Shown in pieces: positions 14,673 to 19,271 of a DNA stretch of 19,271 nucleotides (its first letter is position 1; every line of letters starts with the position of its first letter). The notes below the pieces were generated by a model that was not told where the DNA came from, searched no databases, and saw only the letters and a program-made list of their open reading frames with translations. Source of the DNA: an uncultured Dorea sp. (GTDB lineage: Bacteria > Bacillota > Clostridia > Lachnospirales > Lachnospiraceae); the NCBI GenBank assembly GCA_910579335.1, contig CAJTUQ010000002.1, forward strand, positions 64,282 through 83,552. The letters run 5' to 3'. The position numbers and the translations under genes are program-made.

Positions 14673-15685
14673 TGGGCAAGAATAAGAGAAAAATAAGCGG
14701 AACGGGCTTTCTGCTCCTGATTACGGTAATCCTGTTTGCTGTTATGTACGCTGCGGGGATGATTGTTTTTTCAGATAAAGGATTTGCAAAGCCGCAGATG
14801 TTTTTTAATCTGTTTATCACAAATGCCGGGCTCCTTGTCATCAGTATGGGGCTGACGGTCGTGATGATCTCCGGCGGTATTGATATATCCGTTGGTTCCG
14901 TGACGGCTCTTGTGTGTATGGCGGCTGCGTATTCTATGGAGAATATGGGGATGAGCGCCTATACCGCAGTGGTTATAGCGCTTGGCATCGGAGTCGCTTA
15001 CGGTCTTGTGCAGGGGCTTCTGGTGGCGTATCTGGAGATTCAGCCCTTTATCGTTACGCTGGCGGGCCTGTTCTTCGGGCGCGGCATGACGGCTGTCATC
15101 AGCAAAGAGATGATTTCTATTAAAAATGAAACATTTCTTGCATGGGCAAACTATAAAATCTATCTTCCCATCGGCTCATACAGCCGGAGAGGGAAATTCC
15201 TGCCGGCCTATATCTACCCGACGGTAGTGATAGCACTCATTATCGTGGTAATCATCATACTGGTGATGAAATTCACAAAATTCGGCCGCAGCGTATATGC
15301 GGTGGGCGGAAATGCACAGAGCGCCATGATGATGGGGCTGGACGTAAAGAAAACGAAACTGAAAGCATACATTTTAGACGGAGTGCTGGCGGGCTGCGGC
15401 GGATTCCTGTTCTGTTTGAACAGCTGCGCCGGATTCGTGGAGCAGGCAAAGGGACTTGAGATGGACGCCATCTCCTCGGCGGTTATCGGCGGCACGCTGC
15501 TAAGCGGCGGCGTGGGGACTCCGTTTGGAACGATTTTCGGCGTTTTGATTAAGGGAACGATTTCCAGTCTGATAACGACACAAGGAACGCTTTCAAGCTG
15601 GTGGGTGCGCATCGTGCTCTCGGCGCTTCTTTGTTTCTTCATAGTGCTGCAGTCGGTGCTGGGAAATCTAAAGAAAAAGAATTAA
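14672..15685 (+). CDS. yjfF: Sugar ABC importer permease 2 (YjfF-like)
   Basis: This is the second BPD_transp_2 permease, 337 residues long, which forms a heterodimer with the preceding one. SMGLTVVMISGGIDISVGSV is the family signature. The C-terminal half (EMDAISSAVIGGTLLSGGVG and GTLSSWW) matches E. coli YjfF closely, which is the best evidence that this four-gene set is the galactofuranose-type system and not a ribose importer. AGGAGGT at 14657-14663 precedes the ATG by 8 nt, and the start overlaps the preceding TAA by one base. No sugar-processing enzyme follows; the locus ends at a strong terminator. Confidence 0.92.
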   Translation: MGKNKRKISGTGFLLLITVILFAVMYAAGMIVFSDKGFAKPQMFFNLFITNAGLLVISMGLTVVMISGGIDISVGSVTALVCMAAAYSMENMGMSAYTAVVIALGIGVAYGLVQGLLVAYLEIQPFIVTLAGLFFGRGMTAVISKEMISIKNETFLAWANYKIYLPIGSYSRRGKFLPAYIYPTVVIALIIVVIIILVMKFTKFGRSVYAVGGNAQSAMMMGLDVKKTKLKAYILDGVLAGCGGFLFCLNSCAGFVEQAKGLEMDAISSAVIGGTLLSGGVGTPFGTIFGVLIKGTISSLITTQGTLSSWWVRIVLSALLCFFIVLQSVLGNLKKKN

Positions 15686-15702
15686 AACAAAATGATGACA
15701 GA

Positions 15703-15747
15703 AAAACAGGCGGAAACCAGGATTTTTTGAGTGTTTCCGCCTGTTTT
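15703..15747. terminator. Bidirectional terminator between convergent operons
   Basis: AAAACAGGCGGAAAC (15703-15717) and GTTTCCGCCTGTTTT (15733-15747) form a perfect 15-bp stem with a 15-nt loop. The A-run on one side and T-run on the other give a U-tract in either direction. It ends the importer operon from the left and the anti-sigma operon from the right. Confidence 0.92.
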
Positions 15748-15751
15748 GCAA

Positions 15752-16945
15752 TCAGGTGTTTGAAAGAGGAATCGTTAAGGCTTCGTCAAGGCATATCCGG
15801 CTGCCAATGCCGTCGTACAGAATAATTTCAAACTCTAATACATCCATAGATTCGATTTTGGAGTAGAGCACGTTTATATGATTCATAGAAAATATTAGCC
15901 TTTTTCCCTCAAGCTCCCGTTCGCGTAAGATTTGGAGGATGCCGGTCTTGTCATAACAGTTCAGATAAACCGGACCGTATTTTTTATTGTCATTTTTTGT
16001 GCCGTCAAATTCCGCCTCTACCTGCAGGGTGAGAGAATTGTATACAAATCTTTTAAAATGAATGATTCTTCCGTCCGGCAGCAAAACGCTTTGATTCAGC
16101 TCTACATCTATTTTGTCCGGGACAAGGTTCTTTTTGGTGAGAGTAAATTCGAATACAGCTTCCGGCGCTTTATCCTGAGGCTCTTTCCAGATTTCCAGCA
16201 CAGCTCGCGCCGGGAAATCCACCGTTTTCGTATCAAAGAAATAAGAGGCCGTATCCTGCAGTACGCCGTTGGCGCTGGCATACAGCTCGCTCTCTGCCGT
16301 GCAAAGGATTTCTTTCCCGTTAAGAAACAGACGCTGGATATAGGGGACTTCCTTGGAGTCGACATAATTAAAGTTCGCAGTGTACGGGCCGTCCGTATTC
16401 TTGGGGAAGACGGGTTTAAATAAGCAGGCGCTTGTGGCGGCAAATGAATCATCGAGGTCCCTCTGCCACCCCCCGTTTGAAAGGCGCGGGATTTCCTGCG
16501 TTTCTTCATAATAATAGGTGCTGTATACAGAAAGCTGGCTGCCGCTTACTGCTACGGAGTTTAAAGTGACGGAGGCGTTTTCTAGCGTTTGATTTTCATC
16601 TATGTGCAGTGCATAATCCTCAACCTGGCTGCTTACGCCCAGCATAGAGCTTAAACTGTAATGATTCGTCTCGCCGGATGCGCGTAAGTTGTCATCCTCA
16701 GGCTGCAGACAGAGGAGGATGGAGATGATGGCAATGCAGGCGGCACATCCCGCCGCAGCAAGGCGCCGGATACGCTGCTTTTTCTTGCTGGAAGCCTTAC
16801 CCAGGCTTTCAAGCAGGTTCTCCCGGTATTTCCAATGTTCGTCTCTTGTAAGCGGTGTTTCGGGATAATCAGAAAAGTCGGTTGATATGTCGTTCAGCAT
16901 ACTGTAAAGTGTGTTTTCACCGTCTTTTTTATGTTTTTTATACAT
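15752..16945 (-). CDS. Membrane-anchored anti-sigma factor, DUF4179-like
   Basis: This 397-residue protein has one membrane helix (about 62-80, AAGCAACIAIISILLC) after a charged cytoplasmic N-terminus that ends in KKKQRIRR. The remainder is an extracellular beta-rich region. The part from about 105 (VEDYALHIDENQTLENASVT) resembles DUF4179 proteins, which usually accompany ECF sigma factors and act as their anti-sigma partners. Its start codon lies 1 nt after the sigma factor stop, with GGGAGGTGA in front, so the two are made together. It would hold the sigma factor at the membrane until an envelope signal releases it. The signal is unknown. Assignment rests on topology, context and partial family resemblance. 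Confidence 0.75.
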   Translation of the reverse strand: MYKKHKKDGENTLYSMLNDISTDFSDYPETPLTRDEHWKYRENLLESLGKASSKKKQRIRRLAAAGCAACIAIISILLCLQPEDDNLRASGETNHYSLSSMLGVSSQVEDYALHIDENQTLENASVTLNSVAVSGSQLSVYSTYYYEETQEIPRLSNGGWQRDLDDSFAATSACLFKPVFPKNTDGPYTANFNYVDSKEVPYIQRLFLNGKEILCTAESELYASANGVLQDTASYFFDTKTVDFPARAVLEIWKEPQDKAPEAVFEFTLTKKNLVPDKIDVELNQSVLLPDGRIIHFKRFVYNSLTLQVEAEFDGTKNDNKKYGPVYLNCYDKTGILQILRERELEGKRLIFSMNHINVLYSKIESMDVLEFEIILYDGIGSRICLDEALTIPLSNT

Positions 16946-16946
16946 A

Positions 16947-17495
16947 TCAATTCACCTCCCTGTTTCTCAGGCTTATAATTTTTTTCTTCCCTCTGGCTAT
17001 CCTCTGATAGATGGCCGATTTTTTTATGCCGGTTTCCCGGCTTACTTCCTCTATGCCTTGTCCCTCGCAGTAGAGCTTCAGAAAAATGGAGCGGTCCTCC
17101 GCCTTCAGGCAGCTAAGCATCCGTTCCGTTTCATCCGAAAGCTCTCGTTCGATAAGGCGAAGAAGCTCCAAATCCTCTGCGCCGGCGTCACAGGAATCAA
17201 GAGAACGCTCATCCAGATATTTTTTGTATTTTCTGAGATAAGTGATGGACTGGTATCTGGCAATGCCGGCAATCCAATTTTTAAATGTACTGCGGCTCTC
17301 GTCAAACTGTGCAATGTGCTCCCATATGCGAAGCAGTACGTCGTTCAGGCATTCTTCCTGCATTTGAGGAAGACAGGACAGATGCCGCTTAATGACAGAC
17401 ATAAGAAGCCCGCCGTATTCTTCCAGCACAAATTCCAGTGCGCGTTCGTCCCTCGCTCTGAGACGCACAAGAAAATTATCCCTGTTAATCCGCAA
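16947..17495 (-). CDS. ECF-type RNA polymerase sigma factor
   Basis: This 182-residue alternative sigma factor has a sigma-2 region (about 20-92, including NDVLLRIWEHIAQFD and FKNWIAGIARYQSITYLRK). Its sigma-4 region (about 122-176) has the helix-turn-helix IEEVSRETGIKKSAIYQRIA. It directs RNA polymerase to a small set of stress genes, often including its own operon. The start is TTG (17493-17495), supported by AGGAGG (plus-strand 17505-17510) 9 nt upstream; no ATG is better placed. It lies 19 nt after the permease stop and 1 nt before the anti-sigma gene, so all three are probably one transcript. Its target promoters cannot be seen, since the operon start is outside the window. Confidence 0.9.
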   Translation of the reverse strand: MRINRDNFLVRLRARDERALEFVLEEYGGLLMSVIKRHLSCLPQMQEECLNDVLLRIWEHIAQFDESRSTFKNWIAGIARYQSITYLRKYKKYLDERSLDSCDAGAEDLELLRLIERELSDETERMLSCLKAEDRSIFLKLYCEGQGIEEVSRETGIKKSAIYQRIARGKKKIISLRNREVN

Positions 17496-17504
17496 CTGTC
17501 TTCC

Positions 17505-17510
17505 CCTCCT
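17505..17510 (-). promoter_or_regulatory. Ribosome binding site of the TTG-started sigma factor gene
   Basis: AGGAGG on the minus strand, 9 nt before the TTG start and directly after the permease stop codon (17515-17517), supports independent translation of the sigma factor and decides its rare start codon. Confidence 0.7.
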
Positions 17511-17514
17511 TTCG

Positions 17515-19271
17515 CTAGTGTTCCTGCTTTATTCCGGATAAAAGTTTAAGCGGCTCTTTTTTCAGGCTGCTTTCTGCCATGATAAAGGCTGTTGCAAATG
17601 CAGCCGTAAATATCAGCGTTCCGGAAAACAACGAAAGAAGGATGCCCATATGGTTTTCTTTTAAAAAGTTTTCAGGAAGCACGGCCTCTTCCGCTGCCGT
17701 CCGGTTAGCACTGAAAGCGGAAGAATATCCGCTCTTACTGTTCAGCATGTCCGATGTTTTATCTGTAAACATGGCGCCTGCCGTACTTCCGATTATAACA
17801 CCAATCAACACGATAAGTAAAATGCCTCCCGATAAAGATACGAGGCATTTTCCTCTTGGCACTCCGAGAGAGCGTTCAAGGGCCGTCCGCATTTTCTGCT
17901 TTGTAATAAACATATGGCAGAAGAAGATGAGGATGAGGAATGCTGTCCCGATTCCTGCGCCCAGAAGGACGACGGACATCTTGCGGGTGTTTTCGAAGCT
18001 ACGTTCCAGCTCGGAGTATCCGTTGTCCTGAAACGTGATTTCCAGTCCGTCGACGCTGTTTTTTTCCCAGATTTTCCAAAAATCGTCAATGGTCCCGTTT
18101 TCAATTTGAAAGATGGTATTGCTGTCTTTCATCGGCGCATAGTTCAGAATATTGTCCGCATCGCTGTTTTCTATGGAAGCGGCAGGGACGACGACGCCGT
18201 TTTGTGGAGCCTCAAATCCGGTGAGATCCTGCATTCCGCCGGTTACTTGATAGATGCCGGCGATTTCATATTCGTTTTCCTCAAATACTTCGTAGAGGTT
18301 CCCGTCTGCATCAATAATTTTTTCGGAGATGGTCTGTTCCCCCCAGTAGGGATAATAGTAACATGCCGGGGCGGAGTAATCCGCATAGTAAAGAGGCAGC
18401 CGAAGTTTGTCTCCGGGTTTGAGCTGATTGTTGGCCGCAAATTTATTGTCTATGAGGCATACCTTCGCTCCGGAGGCATACTCTTCTTCGGTAATATCAC
18501 GGCCTTCTGTAATTCCGGCGTTTCCGTTGTAAAAATACATCAAAAGCTTTGTAGCTTCGGTCGGAGTGACGGGGATGCTGTAATTCGTGATTTCAAATCC
18601 TTTCACAATATTCAGCCAGCGCTTGCCCTCGGACGTTTCATAAAATCCGTCCGTCACTTCATCAAAGAAATGCCCTTTATGCTTTTCATCCTTAATCTGC
18701 GAACCGTCCTTTTGGTACTGGGAGCCTTGGTTGGTAAGCCACGGAGTCCAGACGATAGACACGTCTTTGTATTTTTCCTTGTCAAGGATTCCCCTGTATT
18801 CAAGAGAGGAGTCCATGTAAAGTGCCATGATATAAGTTTTTCCGGCTTTTAACGGTTCGGGAGACGGATTTTCATAGTCCCAGAACCAGATCCAGGAGAG
18901 CATCCGGTCTGTAATATTTCCATAGAGAGATTTTTTAAAATGAAGTTTTACCGGATGATCCGGCACGCAGTCCTCAAAAGGCTCCATCTCGGCGATAACG
19001 CTGCTGGCTCCGATGCCCCACCAGGACTCGTCTACCTCGCTGTGTGTATTACGAACGACATAGCTGCCCGTATATGCCGCGTAAAACGGCTGCTGCTTCG
19101 GCTTATGGATATAGGGAAGCCCGTCGATATCCAGTGCGGAGTCGGAAACCGGCGTGCCATATTGTTTTTCGGAGCGCGCTTCATAGTCCTGAGTGACCGG
19201 GTTCCAGTATTTTTTCATAGCGGTGCCGGAGGGCTTTTGTTTTACCATGCCGATAGTGGTAAAGGAACCCT
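17515..19271 (-). CDS. FtsX/MacB-like ABC transporter permease (5' end outside window)
   Basis: The reading frame is open to the right edge (GSFTTIG precedes the ATG at 19248), and no ribosome site lies before that ATG, so the gene is cut. About 585 residues are visible. A large extracellular domain of roughly 400 residues is followed by three membrane segments near plus-strand 17978-17905, 17845-17770 and 17650-17578. The C-terminal MVLERS-type loop (RTALERSLGVPRGKC) is typical of FtsX-family permeases. The expected first membrane helix would lie beyond the window. Such proteins couple ATP hydrolysis to export or to mechanical signalling across the envelope, often in antimicrobial-peptide resistance. 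No ATPase gene is visible; it is probably upstream. The substrate is unknown. It heads the sigma/anti-sigma operon. Confidence 0.8.
   Translation of the reverse strand, partial: GSFTTIGMVKQKPSGTAMKKYWNPVTQDYEARSEKQYGTPVSDSALDIDGLPYIHKPKQQPFYAAYTGSYVVRNTHSEVDESWWGIGASSVIAEMEPFEDCVPDHPVKLHFKKSLYGNITDRMLSWIWFWDYENPSPEPLKAGKTYIMALYMDSSLEYRGILDKEKYKDVSIVWTPWLTNQGSQYQKDGSQIKDEKHKGHFFDEVTDGFYETSEGKRWLNIVKGFEITNYSIPVTPTEATKLLMYFYNGNAGITEGRDITEEEYASGAKVCLIDNKFAANNQLKPGDKLRLPLYYADYSAPACYYYPYWGEQTISEKIIDADGNLYEVFEENEYEIAGIYQVTGGMQDLTGFEAPQNGVVVPAASIENSDADNILNYAPMKDSNTIFQIENGTIDDFWKIWEKNSVDGLEITFQDNGYSELERSFENTRKMSVVLLGAGIGTAFLILIFFCHMFITKQKMRTALERSLGVPRGKCLVSLSGGILLIVLIGVIIGSTAGAMFTDKTSDMLNSKSGYSSAFSANRTAAEEAVLPENFLKENHMGILLSLFSGTLIFTAAFATAFIMAESSLKKEPLKLLSGIKQEH

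Noticed and set aside
15932..16423. 163-residue plus-strand frame opposite the anti-sigma gene
   Set aside because: No ribosome site or domain is seen, and it lies beyond the bidirectional terminator of the plus-strand operon.
17914..18852. 312-residue plus-strand frame opposite the ABC permease
   Set aside because: It lies opposite a longer gene with clear membrane segments and operon context. Its composition (Phe, Val, Gly-rich) is typical of a reverse shadow.
1..19271. CRISPR array, insertion sequence, prophage, tRNA or rRNA
   Set aside because: No regularly spaced repeats, transposase-like frames, terminal inverted repeats, phage genes or RNA-gene signatures were seen on either strand.

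Overview
The window looks like a chromosomal segment of an anaerobic, Gram-positive gut-type Firmicute, most likely a Lachnospiraceae-like clostridium. Supporting signs are oxygen-sensitive glycyl-radical enzymes (pyruvate formate-lyase and class III ribonucleotide reductase), strong AGGAGG ribosome sites, a lipoprotein-anchored sugar-binding protein, a YesM/YesN-style two-component pair and an ECF sigma factor with a DUF4179-type partner. I saw no tRNA or rRNA gene, CRISPR array, insertion sequence or prophage gene.

Region 1 (1-4471, + strand) holds pyruvate formate-lyase, its activase (pflA) and serine hydroxymethyltransferase (glyA). The formate-lyase is divided between two genes. A large reading frame, cut by the left window edge, carries the barrel and the Cys-Cys active site and then stops. 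A separate 80-residue frame with its own strong ribosome site carries the C-terminal domain with the radical glycine. This is the most unusual feature in the window.

Region 2 (4472-7505, + strand) holds nrdD and nrdG, the anaerobic ribonucleotide reductase and its activase. Two NrdR-box-like palindromes 32 bp apart lie just upstream of nrdD. A strong hairpin terminator sits between nrdD and nrdG, and another follows nrdG.

Region 3 (7506-15750, + strand) is a sugar-uptake locus: an AraC-type response regulator, a sensor histidine kinase, and a complete ABC importer (binding lipoprotein, double ATPase, two permeases). The importer resembles the E. coli YtfQ-YtfR-YtfT-YjfF galactofuranose system. 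The kinase and regulator probably sense a sugar outside the cell and switch on the transporter. A structured RNA segment lies between the binding-protein gene and the ATPase gene. A 15-bp perfect hairpin ends the locus and also serves the opposite strand.

Region 4 (15752-19271, - strand) reads leftwards: an FtsX/MacB-type ABC permease (cut by the right window edge), an ECF sigma factor starting with TTG, and a membrane-anchored DUF4179-type anti-sigma factor. Spacing is very tight, so this is probably one operon in which an envelope-stress regulator is co-transcribed with the transporter.
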